From contig JAICSH010000017.1 in assembly GCA_025936995.1 (NCBI GenBank), positions 1-39,748 of the forward strand: 39,748 nt of DNA, in the 5' to 3' direction. Source of the stretch: Thermoleophilia bacterium (GTDB lineage: Bacteria > Actinomycetota > Thermoleophilia > Gaiellales > Gaiellaceae). A program made the translations under genes and the position numbers. The first letter of the stretch is position 1. Each line of letters begins with the position of its first letter. Below, piece by piece: positions 23,079-29,984 of the stretch. The notes beneath the pieces were generated by a model that had not been told where the DNA came from, made no database searches, and saw only the letters and a program-made list of their open reading frames with translations.

Positions 23079-23570
23079 TTACGGCGCTACCTGTACCTGC
23101 ACGCCCCGTCCGCTCCACGTCAATGGGACGTTGAGCGGCAAGACGGGCGCCAGCTCGGACGTGACGATGATCGTGAACGTGTTGGAGTGGCGCTGGTCCG
23201 AGATGTAGTAGTTCGCCGTCGCGAGTCCGCCGATGATCGAGACGCCGTCCATCTCGATGATCCCGTTCGAGTCGCTCCAGTCCGAGAGCTCGCCGGACGT
23301 GTGCGCCGCGCCGTTCGTCCCGCCCGGGTGGCCGCCCGCCGACTCGTGGATGCAGTCCGTGTTCTGGTAGTCGCTCTCCTGCCCCGGGCCAAGCGCGGCC
23401 CAGAACCAGAAGTTGCCGCCGTGGACGTCATTGGCGCTGATCTCCACCTGGAACTGCGTTCCCGGCCCGTAGTCGGCGCGGGCCGTCGACGCGGCTCCCA
23501 CGAGCATCGCGGCTGCCGCCAGTCCGGCGAGCAGCGCGGTCAGACCGACCCTGCCAAGCCCCCTTCTCAT
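23079..23570 (-). CDS. Small secreted protein of unknown function
   Basis: 163 residues with a clear signal peptide (RRGLGRVGLTALLAGLAAAAMLVGAAS, cleavage near ARA at about 32). The mature part is beta-rich and polar (GTQFQVEISANDVHGGNFWFWAALG, GIIEMDGVSIIGG, NTFTIIVTSELA) with a single Cys. It is not recognised; no catalytic motif is seen. A strong ribosome-binding site GGAGGTGA lies 6 bases before the ATG, in contrast to the leaderless genes nearby. Confidence 0.65.
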   Translation of the reverse strand: MRRGLGRVGLTALLAGLAAAAMLVGAASTARADYGPGTQFQVEISANDVHGGNFWFWAALGPGQESDYQNTDCIHESAGGHPGGTNGAAHTSGELSDWSDSNGIIEMDGVSIIGGLATANYYISDQRHSNTFTIIVTSELAPVLPLNVPLTWSGRGVQVQVAP

Positions 23571-23780
23571 TCCCGGTCACCTCCGCGAAGTGGTTCCCCC
23601 CGCTCCTGGGACGCGTACGAAGCTAAGTTGCCGCGGCCGTAAAGTCAAGGCGGCAGGCGCTTGGCGATCACCGCGCCGGCGGACCACTCGAATGAGCGAT
23701 TGCAGTTCCTGCGGGCTCAGGAGTACCGTCCGGGCCTCTCAACACACCCACCCGAGCTGCGGCAGAAGGCAGGTAACCCG

Positions 23781-24023
23781 ATGCCGAATCTTCTGATGCT
23801 CGGCAAGCAGTACGAGGCATACGTCACGGTGCTCGAGGGCCAGGCGGGCGGAACGCTCATCTACCTCGACTCGCACGGCCACCTGCACGTCGTTCCCACC
23901 TCGCCGGACTCGCGGAGGGTCGCGGAGGAGCTGGAGCCGGAGCTGAAGGCGCTCCAGGTTCGCCTGGAGGGCGTGGCCGAGAAGCTGCACGAGATCACCC
24001 AAACCGCCGGCGTCGGCGCCTAA
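23781..24023 (+). CDS. Small cytoplasmic protein of unknown function
   Basis: 80 residues starting PNLLMLGKQYEAYVTVLE, with a beta hairpin-like TLIYLDSHGHLHVVPTS and a C-terminal amphipathic helix (RRVAEELEPELKALQVRLEGVAEKL) likely to form a coiled coil. Not recognised. The ATG at 23781 was chosen because AGG lies 7 bases ahead; an upstream TTG at 23661 would add 40 residues of unlikely composition. The next gene begins 22 bases after it, so the two may be co-transcribed. Confidence 0.55.
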   Translation: MPNLLMLGKQYEAYVTVLEGQAGGTLIYLDSHGHLHVVPTSPDSRRVAEELEPELKALQVRLEGVAEKLHEITQTAGVGA

Positions 24024-24034
24024 GCAGCGGTCGG

Positions 24035-24041
24035 AAGGAGG
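24035..24041 (+). promoter_or_regulatory. Strong ribosome-binding site of the PKD/FIMAH surface protein
   Basis: AAGGAGG, 4 bases before the ATG at 24046: a near-perfect anti-16S match and the strongest in the window. Confidence 0.8.
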
Positions 24042-24045
24042 GGAC

Positions 24046-25992
24046 ATGTCCACGAGGGTCCTTCGCAGGGCGCTCACAGTCTGCTTGCTCGCCGCCGTGG
24101 CGGCGACGCTGGCCATCGGGCCGGCTCAGGCAGGCACGCCCGTAACGATCACGAAGCACGCCAACCTCGGCTTCAACACGAGCATTCCCGTGAACGAGGA
24201 CACCGGCGTCGCGAATCCGCCGTGCCTTCTGAGCTTCGGCGTCTGTCTGTTCCACGGAGCGGTTGCCTTCAACGGCACCCTCACTGCACATGTGAAGCTC
24301 GCGACTGACGTCGCGCTTACCTACGACCCGTCGGACCTGAACACACCGAACGGGCCGCTTCCGGTCTCCGTCAAGTACACGCCGACACCCGGCGGCTCGA
24401 CGGTTTCCTATTCCCTGAGCGGCACGATGACGTTCAACTTCGACGGGTGCTCGAACTGCCCCGCGGCGTTGCCGTTCAACGCCACGTCGGCGCCGAACTC
24501 GTTCACCGCGCCGATGGACTCGGACGCTCCGGTGACCATTCCGGGGACGAGCTCGGGCATCACCCTCAACGTCGCAGGGCTGGACGTGATCACGGCGTCG
24601 CTGGGGAGCGCACTGACGCTCGCGCCCGCACCGCCGGGGACGCTCCCGGGCCTCGGTGGGGCCGCAGCTCTCGTCCAGGTCAGCGGCGCAAGTGGAGCAC
24701 CGGTCCTCCCGATCGAGTGGGATTCGGGTGGCTCGGCCCAGAGCTTCACGCTGACGACTCCGGCCAGCCCGGCGCCGCTCGGAGTCTCGCTCTCACCCCT
24801 CCTGCACTGGGTGGGGACGTCCGGAAGCGCCCAGATCAACCTCCACTGGACGGATGACTTCCAGAACACCGTGGGCGTCATCGCCGACATCGTCAGCGCC
24901 GGCGTCTGCCTGATCGTCGACTGCTCGATCTCCGACCCGTCTCCGGTCGGCCTGTTCTCCGGAGGGTTGGGCCCGGTGTACAGCTCGGCCGGTCTCGACA
25001 CGGAGATCGGGAACGCCGTCGGCGGCGTGGCAGGGCCGTTCGTCGCGGCCCGGGTGGCTGCGGGATTCGTCCCGGTGCCGCTCACGAATCCGGAGGGGGC
25101 ATCGATACCTCCGTTGAGCGTCGGTGCGCTCGGCTTCGACATCCCGTCGGTGGCCATCAACGGTGCGCCGGGCGGAGTCGTGCTGAGCGGCGACTCGGTC
25201 AACCTCACCGCGGCCCCGAGCGGAGGAACCGGCCCGTTCACGTACCAGTGGACGAAGGACGGATCGCCCTTCGCGACGACGCAGAGCATCACCGTCACCC
25301 CGGGGCTCGGTGACTCGACGTACGCAGTGACCGTGACCGACTCGCTCGGAGCGGTGTCGAACACGGCGTCGACGACGGTGCACGTCTACGACTTCACCGT
25401 CGCCGGCAGCCCGACGACCCAGCAGGTCCTGACGACCGGGTCGAACACGTACGCGGTCACCGAGGCGCTCGTCGCGGGCTCGGCGACCTCCGGACTGCCG
25501 ACGATCGCGCTGTCGATGTCCGGTCTGCCGTCGGGAGCGGCCGCGAGCTTCACTCCCGCGAGCGGGAATGCAGGAGGGTTCTCGTCCACGTCGACGATCA
25601 CGACGTCCGGCGCGCCGCCGGGGACCTATCCGCTCACGCTCACCGGCACCGACGGCCGGCCGTCGATCGGCGGGTCGAGATCCACGAGCCTGAGCCTTGT
25701 CGTCCTCACTCCCGCCCAGGCGATCCCGGCCGTGATCGACACGATCGGGAGCCTGCAAGGGGCAGGAGTGCTGAACCAGGGCCAGGCGAACTCGCTGATC
25801 GTCAAGCTCAATCACGCGATCGACAGCCTGAACACGAAGCCGGGCCAGCCGACCGCGTGCAACCAGCTGCAGGCGTTCGTCAACGAGGTCCACGCCTACG
25901 TGTCGGCGGGGATCCTGACGCCGGCTCAGGCCGACTCGCTGCTGGGCGGCCCGCTCGGGATCCTGGCGATCATGGCCTCGATTCCCTGCTGA
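24046..25992 (+). CDS. Secreted multidomain protein with PKD/Ig-like and FIMAH-like domains
   Basis: 648 residues. Signal peptide at 1-29 (LTVCLLAAVAATLAIGPAQA). A large beta-rich N-terminal region (about 30-365) has four conserved-looking cysteines in PPCLLSFGVCLF and DGCSNCP. A PKD/Ig-like repeat (about 370-447; DSVNLTAAPSGGTGPFTYQWTK and YAVTVTDSLGAVSNTA) comes next, then a second beta domain (about 450-555). A C-terminal helical FIMAH-like domain (about 565-640; LKLNHAID-type helix, ACNQLQAFVNEVHAY, LTPAQADSLL) ends the chain. It has no sorting signal or transmembrane tail, so it is probably released or held by interactions. A UACG-loop hairpin follows the stop. Confidence 0.8.
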   Translation: MSTRVLRRALTVCLLAAVAATLAIGPAQAGTPVTITKHANLGFNTSIPVNEDTGVANPPCLLSFGVCLFHGAVAFNGTLTAHVKLATDVALTYDPSDLNTPNGPLPVSVKYTPTPGGSTVSYSLSGTMTFNFDGCSNCPAALPFNATSAPNSFTAPMDSDAPVTIPGTSSGITLNVAGLDVITASLGSALTLAPAPPGTLPGLGGAAALVQVSGASGAPVLPIEWDSGGSAQSFTLTTPASPAPLGVSLSPLLHWVGTSGSAQINLHWTDDFQNTVGVIADIVSAGVCLIVDCSISDPSPVGLFSGGLGPVYSSAGLDTEIGNAVGGVAGPFVAARVAAGFVPVPLTNPEGASIPPLSVGALGFDIPSVAINGAPGGVVLSGDSVNLTAAPSGGTGPFTYQWTKDGSPFATTQSITVTPGLGDSTYAVTVTDSLGAVSNTASTTVHVYDFTVAGSPTTQQVLTTGSNTYAVTEALVAGSATSGLPTIALSMSGLPSGAAASFTPASGNAGGFSSTSTITTSGAPPGTYPLTLTGTDGRPSIGGSRSTSLSLVVLTPAQAIPAVIDTIGSLQGAGVLNQGQANSLIVKLNHAIDSLNTKPGQPTACNQLQAFVNEVHAYVSAGILTPAQADSLLGGPLGILAIMASIPC

Positions 25993-26016
25993 CCTAGCAG
26001 CATCGAACAGCATGTT

Positions 26017-26042
26017 GGAGGGCCCGCTACGGCGGGCCCTCC
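26017..26042 (+). terminator. Hairpin terminator with a C(UACG)G tetraloop
   Basis: GGAGGGCCCGC-TACG-GCGGGCCCTCC: a perfect 11-bp stem closed by C-G around UACG, the extra-stable UNCG class of tetraloop. It begins 25 bases after the stop of the secreted protein. No U-tract. Confidence 0.8.
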
Positions 26043-26067
26043 GACCTCTGGCGGGTCGGATGAGGTA

Positions 26068-26146
26068 ACGGGTTGCGCCGAAATTTCGGGCGACACGCTC
26101 TGACCGCTGCGTCGAAGAGGACACCGCCGTCTATGACGCAACCCGT
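26068..26146. repeat. 10-bp inverted repeat around a 12-base palindrome
   Basis: ACGGGTTGCG at 26068-26077 and CGCAACCCGT at 26137-26146 are exact complements 59 bases apart; CCGAAATTTCGG abuts the first arm. As RNA this would be a stem closing a 59-base loop with an internal hairpin. Confidence 0.6.
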
Positions 26147-26339
26147 CGAGCGGATCTTTGCAACGAAGCCCTCCACAGCGAAGCAATCGGGCGTTCGGGA
26201 TTCGCAGCGGACTCGTATGTCACGGTGACGAGTACCAGGAGCGATCACTCGGTCGCGTGGGCACCGGCAGGGTCATCCCGGCTATTGCCCGCGCGAACCC
26301 CTGGGATCGACCCACCTCGCTGTCTTATCCGCAAAGAGC

Positions 26340-26366
26340 GCAAAACCATCCGCCGGCCTGGTTTGC
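26340..26366. other. Hairpin upstream of the 80-residue protein gene
   Basis: GCAAAACCA, a 10-base loop, then TGGTTTGC (one bulged A). Located about 70 bases before the ATG at 26433, so it could lie in the leader of that gene. Confidence 0.4.
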
Positions 26367-26432
26367 AGCAGTGGCTCAACGGCGAGGCGAAGTGCTAACG
26401 GATTCCTAACTTTTGTGGGAGGTCGATCCCCC

Positions 26433-26675
26433 ATGGCGCAACGCGAAGCGCTGGAGACCTACACCCGGACGATCAGCACCATGAGCGAGGTCCTCGAGGT
26501 GCTGCGCGACGAACCCGACTCGGAAGGGAGCCTGACACTCCTCGCTGACCGCATTGCGATCGAACGCGAATGGGTGCGGGCTCTGATGGCTCTCGGCGAG
26601 GAGCCGTGCCGACCGCCCGGCTGGCTCCGCCGCGACGGCAGACGGCAGCCCCCGGAACGACAGCGGGCCGCTTGA
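26433..26675 (+). CDS. Small protein of unknown function
   Basis: 80 residues, not recognised. Two predicted helices (EALETYTRTISTMSEVLEVL and LLADRIAIEREWVRALMAL), then a Pro/Arg-rich tail. GGGAGG lies about 10 bases before the ATG. A GTG 18 bases upstream overlaps that site and is less likely. A strong hairpin follows the stop. Confidence 0.5.
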   Translation: MAQREALETYTRTISTMSEVLEVLRDEPDSEGSLTLLADRIAIEREWVRALMALGEEPCRPPGWLRRDGRRQPPERQRAA

Positions 26676-26682
26676 GTGGCTC

Positions 26683-26706
26683 GGGCGGGGACCGGCGTCC
26701 CCGCCC
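26683..26706. terminator. Bidirectional hairpin terminator
   Basis: GGGCGGGGAC-CGGC-GTCCCCGCCC: a perfect 10-bp stem with a 4-base loop, between the convergent stops at 26675 and 26722. No U-tract. Confidence 0.75.
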
Positions 26707-26721
26707 ATGCCGTCGTTCCGG

Positions 26722-26883
26722 CTAGTAGCCGCCTCCGCCGCCACCGCCTGACCCGCCTCCGGCGTAGAGGGCGAGCAGGACGATTACCGCGATCGCAAGC
26801 ACGACTGCCGCGAGAACCAGCCAGCGGGTGCGACTCCAGCCTCCGACTCCGTGCCTGTGTGTCTGCCGTTCTTGGAACGTCAC
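26722..26883 (-). CDS. Single-pass membrane microprotein with Gly-rich tail
   Basis: 53 residues: a polar N terminus (TFQERQTHRHGVGGWSRTR), one strong membrane helix (WLVLAAVVLAIAVIVLLALY) and a tail of almost pure Gly ending in Tyr (GGGSGGGGGGGY). Positive charges before the helix predict N-in, with the Gly tail outside. The GTG at 26881-26883 was chosen because AAAGGAG lies about 8 bases ahead. An ATG at 26910 would place that site inside the gene. Function unknown. Confidence 0.65.
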   Translation of the reverse strand: MTFQERQTHRHGVGGWSRTRWLVLAAVVLAIAVIVLLALYAGGGSGGGGGGGY

Positions 26884-26910
26884 GAGACCAACTCCTTTGC
26901 CGACTACCAC

Positions 26911-27038
26911 CGGTAGCCGGGGGATTTCGGCCGCTCACCTGATGAACGGTCTGCCTCGCGGATTGGTTGCGCTTCCAGGAACCTGCCCGGCGTTCGGTCT
27001 GGCGAGGGCGATGATCTCCGCGCGCAGGCGGGGAGTGA
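26911..27038. other. Spacer between the microprotein gene and selC
   Basis: About 130 bases with no gene, hairpin or repeat that I can support. It would carry the 3' end of the tRNA-Sec precursor and the promoter of the microprotein gene. Confidence 0.3.
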
Positions 27039-27130
27039 CGGAGCGGCGCCGGAGTCGAACCGACCTAGCCGTGGGTTGCACGACCGTACGGGTTTTGAAG
27101 ACCCGCTGGGCCACCGGGCCCGGCCGCTCC
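27039..27130 (-). tRNA. selC: tRNA-Sec (anticodon UCA)
   Basis: 92 bases on the minus strand. An 8-bp acceptor stem is formed by GGAGCGGC (27123-27130) and GCCGCTCC (27040-27047), longer than the normal 7 and typical of bacterial tRNA-Sec. The discriminator is G (27039). The D arm is GGGCC-CGGT-GGCCC. The anticodon arm is CGGGT-CUUCAAA-ACCCG with UCA at 27096-27098. A long variable arm of about 20 bases and a T arm GUCGG-UUCGACU-CCGGC follow. CCA is not encoded (GTCA follows). It is charged with Ser, converted by SelA and delivered to UGA by SelB, both encoded 5-8 kb away. The cupin gene lies 17 bases upstream on the same strand. Confidence 0.96.
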
Positions 27131-27147
27131 GCTCGGAGGCTAGCTGG

Positions 27148-27540
27148 CTAGTTGTCGCCTTCGAGGTACTGCGAGTCCCAGCCGGCGGGCGCGTATTTCT
27201 GGCCCGGCGCCGCAGCTCCGATCGCGAGAACGAGCGTGTCGTCGGCGCAGGCCTCGGCCGACCGTCTCGCGGCCACGTCCGAAACCCATACGCACGTGCC
27301 GGCAGGGGCATCGATCTCTTCGCCGCCGACCGTGAAGGTCGCGTGGCCGCTCGCGACGTAGTACAGCTCCGGCGCGCCGCTCTGGGTCTCGTCGTGCTCC
27401 GGGACGACGTTCTCACCGGCCGGGCGGCGGTACGCGTTCATCCCGAAGGTCTCGATTCCGAAGTGATGGCGGACCGGGATCCAGTGCGGCCACTGCTTCG
27501 ACGCGATCTCGTCGATGTGGGCCTTCTCGTAGGCAGTCAT
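27148..27540 (-). CDS. Cupin-domain protein
   Basis: 130 residues with a single cupin barrel: GENVVPEHDETQSGAPELYYVASGHATFTVGGE is the first cupin motif (with His, Glu and Glu ligand candidates), followed by DAPAGTCVWVSD. The second motif is weak, as in many regulatory or sugar-binding cupins. No enzymatic function can be assigned. TAGGCT lies 6 bases before its ATG, so it is probably leaderless. selC starts 17 bases beyond its stop and may be part of the same transcript. Confidence 0.8.
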   Translation of the reverse strand: MTAYEKAHIDEIASKQWPHWIPVRHHFGIETFGMNAYRRPAGENVVPEHDETQSGAPELYYVASGHATFTVGGEEIDAPAGTCVWVSDVAARRSAEACADDTLVLAIGAAAPGQKYAPAGWDSQYLEGDN

Positions 27541-27546
27541 GCGGCG

Positions 27547-27552
27547 AGCCTA
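27547..27552 (-). promoter_or_regulatory. Putative -10 box (TAGGCT) of the cupin gene
   Basis: TAGGCT on the minus strand, 6 bases before the ATG. It may also drive selC, which lies downstream in the same direction. Confidence 0.5.
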
Positions 27553-28224
27553 ATCCGCGGTCATGCGTGCGAACAAATCGTTGGGCGATAGGTCGGCGAG
27601 CGAGTCGAGGACGATGTCTGCGCCCGCCTTCTCGAGTCCGAGCCCGCGCGTCACCTCGTTGGGGATCGCGACGCAGAAGACGCCGGCCGCCTTCGCCGCG
27701 ATGACGCCGTTGGGCGAATCCTCGAACGCGACCGCCTCAGAGTCGGCGACGTCGAGGAGTTCGAGCGCCTCGAGGTAGAGCGTCGGCGTCGGCTTCGCCC
27801 GGGCCGGATCGCCGTCGGCGGTGCAGATCCCGTCCCAGCCGACCGTCTCCTCGAGCCGCTCGAGGTGCATGTCCACCCAGGCGCGGGAGGAGCTGGACAC
27901 GATCGCGCGCTTCAGCCCGTGCCGTCGGGCGGCGGCGAGGTAGTCCGCGATGCCGGGGCGCAGCTCCTCGGCCTCGATCAGGGCGATCTCGTGCGCGTAG
28001 CGGCGCTGGTTGAGCACCTCGCGCTCGAGCGGCTCGCCCACGAGCTCCTCGAGATGCGACATCGGATCCCAGGGTGCGTGCGTCGTGCCGACGAGCGTCG
28101 CCCACAGATCCTGAGGGAGCTCATGTCCGTGGTCGCGGTAGAGGAGCTCCCAACCCGCACGCGAGGCGAGCTCCGTGTCGAGGATGAGGCCGTCGAAGTC
28201 GAAGAGGAACGCGCGCACCGCCAT
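27550..28224 (-). CDS. HAD-family phosphatase/phosphoglucomutase-like hydrolase
   Basis: 224 residues. HAD subfamily IA: motif I FLFDFDGLILDTE with both catalytic Asp, a helical cap (LWATLVGTTHAPWDP), motif II AIVSSSS, motif III Lys in PARAKPTPTLYLEAL, and motif IV VAFEDSPNGVIAAKAAG. Closest in pattern to beta-phosphoglucomutase/sugar-phosphatase-like proteins; substrate unknown. The ATG at 28222-28224 is 8 bases after TACTCT. It is divergent from hyuA, with almost no space between the genes. Confidence 0.88.
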   Translation of the reverse strand: MAVRAFLFDFDGLILDTELASRAGWELLYRDHGHELPQDLWATLVGTTHAPWDPMSHLEELVGEPLEREVLNQRRYAHEIALIEAEELRPGIADYLAAARRHGLKRAIVSSSSRAWVDMHLERLEETVGWDGICTADGDPARAKPTPTLYLEALELLDVADSEAVAFEDSPNGVIAAKAAGVFCVAIPNEVTRGLGLEKAGADIVLDSLADLSPNDLFARMTAD

Positions 28225-28232
28225 GCGGGTGC

Positions 28233-28238
28233 AGAGTA
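28233..28238 (-). promoter_or_regulatory. Putative -10 box (TACTCT) of the HAD gene
   Basis: TACTCT on the minus strand, 8 bases before the ATG of the HAD gene and very close to the hyuA start on the other strand. Confidence 0.35.
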
Positions 28239-28243
28239 CGGAC

Positions 28244-29984
28244 GTGGCGATCCTGGGCGTCGACGTCGGCGGCACGTTCACCGACGCCGTGCTCGTCGAC
28301 GGAGGGCGGATCACGACGGCCAAGGTGCCGACCGCGGCGCGGCAGGAGGGGTCGGTGCTCGCTGCGGCGCGCGCGGTTGGCGCGGGAGACGGGCTGGAGC
28401 GTTTCGCGCACGGAACGACCGTCGCGACGAATGCCCTCCTCGAACGGCGCGGCGCCCGCACCGCGTACGTCGGCAATGCCGGCTTCGAGCATCTCCTCCA
28501 TCTGCGCCGCCAGACGAGGGCACACCTCTACCGCCTCTGCGCCGATCACCCCGAGCCGCTCGTGCCGCTCGAGCGGTGCCACGGAGTTTCCGGCCGCCTC
28601 GGGCCCGCGGGGGAGCTCGAGCCGCTCGACCTCGACGCGCTCCCCGACCCCGGCGACGCGGAAGCGGTCGCGGTCTGCCTTCTCTTCGCGTTTCGCGACC
28701 CCGCCCACGAGGAGGCGGTCGCTGCGGAGCTGCGCCGCCGCTACCCCGGCGTCCATGTCGTGGCATCGCACGAGGTCGCTCCCGAATTCCGGGAGTACGA
28801 GCGCGCCTCCACCACCGCAGCCGACGCGTACCTCGCACCCGTCGCGGCGCGCTACCTGCGCGCGCTGGCGGAGGCCGCGACCGCGGCCGGGCTGCCGGAG
28901 CCGGTCGTCATGCTCTCCTCCGGCGGCGTTGTTCCGGCCGAGGAGGCCGCGGCGCATCCGGCGCGGCTGCTCGTCTCCGGCCCCGCGGGAGGCGTCGTCG
29001 GCGCGGGCATCGTGGCGCGGCGAGCGGGTTTCGAGGATGCGATCGCCTTCGACATGGGCGGCACCTCCCACGGACGTGTGCCTCCTGCCGGGCGGCTGGG
29101 CGGCGCGCGTCTCGGAGCGTGAGGTCGGCGGCCTGCCCGTGCGGCTGCCTTCAGTCGACGTGCACACGGTCGGCGCGGGTGGAGGCTCGCTCGTGCGGCG
29201 CGACGCGGGCGGTGCGTTGCGGGTCGGGCCGGAGTCGGCCGGCGCGGATCCCGGCCCTGCCTGTTACGGACGCGGCGGCGGCGCGACGGTGACGGATGCG
29301 AACCTCCTGCTCGGCAGGCTCCCCGCCGAGCTGCCCGGCGGCCTCGTCCTCGACCGCGATGCAGCCGAGGCCGCGCTCGACGGGATCGATCCTGCTGCGG
29401 TCGTCGAGGTGGTCAACGCCGAGATGCTGCGTGCCCTGCGCGTCGTCTCGGTCGAGCGAGGACACGACCCGCGCGACTTCGCGCTCGTCGCCTACGGCGG
29501 CGCGGGGCCGCTGCACGCGTGCGCGCTGGCCGAGGAGCTCGGGATGGAGGCCGTCCTCGTGCCGGCTGCCGCGGGAGTCCTCTCGGCGCTCGGATTGGCG
29601 GCGGGCGACGAGCGGCGCGACCGTGTGGTCTCGCACGTCCGGCCGCTCGGTGAGGTGCGCGACCCGCCGCCGGAGGGAGAGGCGGACCTCCGCTACCGCG
29701 GCCAGTCGTTCGAGCTGGCCGTGCCGCTGGGTGAGGGGCTCGCGGAGCGCTTCCATCGCGCGCACGAGGAGCGGTACGGCTACGCCGACCGGGCGCGGGA
29801 GATCGAGCTCGTCGCCGTCCGCACCGCAGAGGTCGTCTCCGGCCCCGACCTGGAGCTGGCGAGCGGCGAGCCGCAAGGCGTGTCCGGGCCGGCCGTGGTC
29901 GAACAAGACGGGTCGACCCTGTGGATTCCCCCCGGGTGGGAGGGGGCTAGGGATGGTCCATGCTGGGTCGTGACGCGTGAGTGA
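28244..29984 (+). pseudogene. hyuA: Hydantoinase/oxoprolinase subunit A with a one-base frameshift
   Basis: HyuA-type ATPase subunit, about 579 codons once corrected. The N-terminal part has AILGVDVGGTFTDAVLVDGG (ATP phosphate loop), HGTTVATNALLERRGA, ASTTAADAYLAPV and FDMGGTS. The frame is then lost: GGCACCTCCCACGGACGTG carries one extra C at 29067-29069. Removing it restores the expected DMGGTSTDVCLLPGG and joins the rest (DVHTVGAGGGSLV, DPGPACYGRGG, VAYGGAGPLHA). In the given sequence the first part ends at 29122. This may be a sequencing/assembly error in a C-run or a real lesion. The start (28244 GTG; ATG 28223 also possible) is uncertain. It would act with HyuB on cyclic amides such as hydantoins or 5-oxoproline. 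Confidence 0.88.

Larger units (their letters stand above)
26043..26432. other. 390-base gene-free region with inverted repeats
   Basis: No supported gene. G+C looks lower than in the surroundings. It holds ACGGGTTGCG (26068-26077) with its exact complement CGCAACCCGT (26137-26146), the 12-base palindrome CCGAAATTTCGG (26078-26089) right after the left arm, and a hairpin at 26340-26366. It may carry regulatory sites, a small RNA or decayed DNA. Confidence 0.5.

Noticed and set aside
23640-23780. Possible cyclic-di-GMP riboswitch before the 23781 gene
   Set aside because: A few GEMM-like words are present, but the conserved stems and the GCAAA core are missing.
26158-26409. Open frame of 83 codons in the 26.1-26.4 kb gap
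   Set aside because: Unlikely composition, no ribosome-binding site or TAnnnT box, and it overlaps inverted repeats; treated as non-coding.
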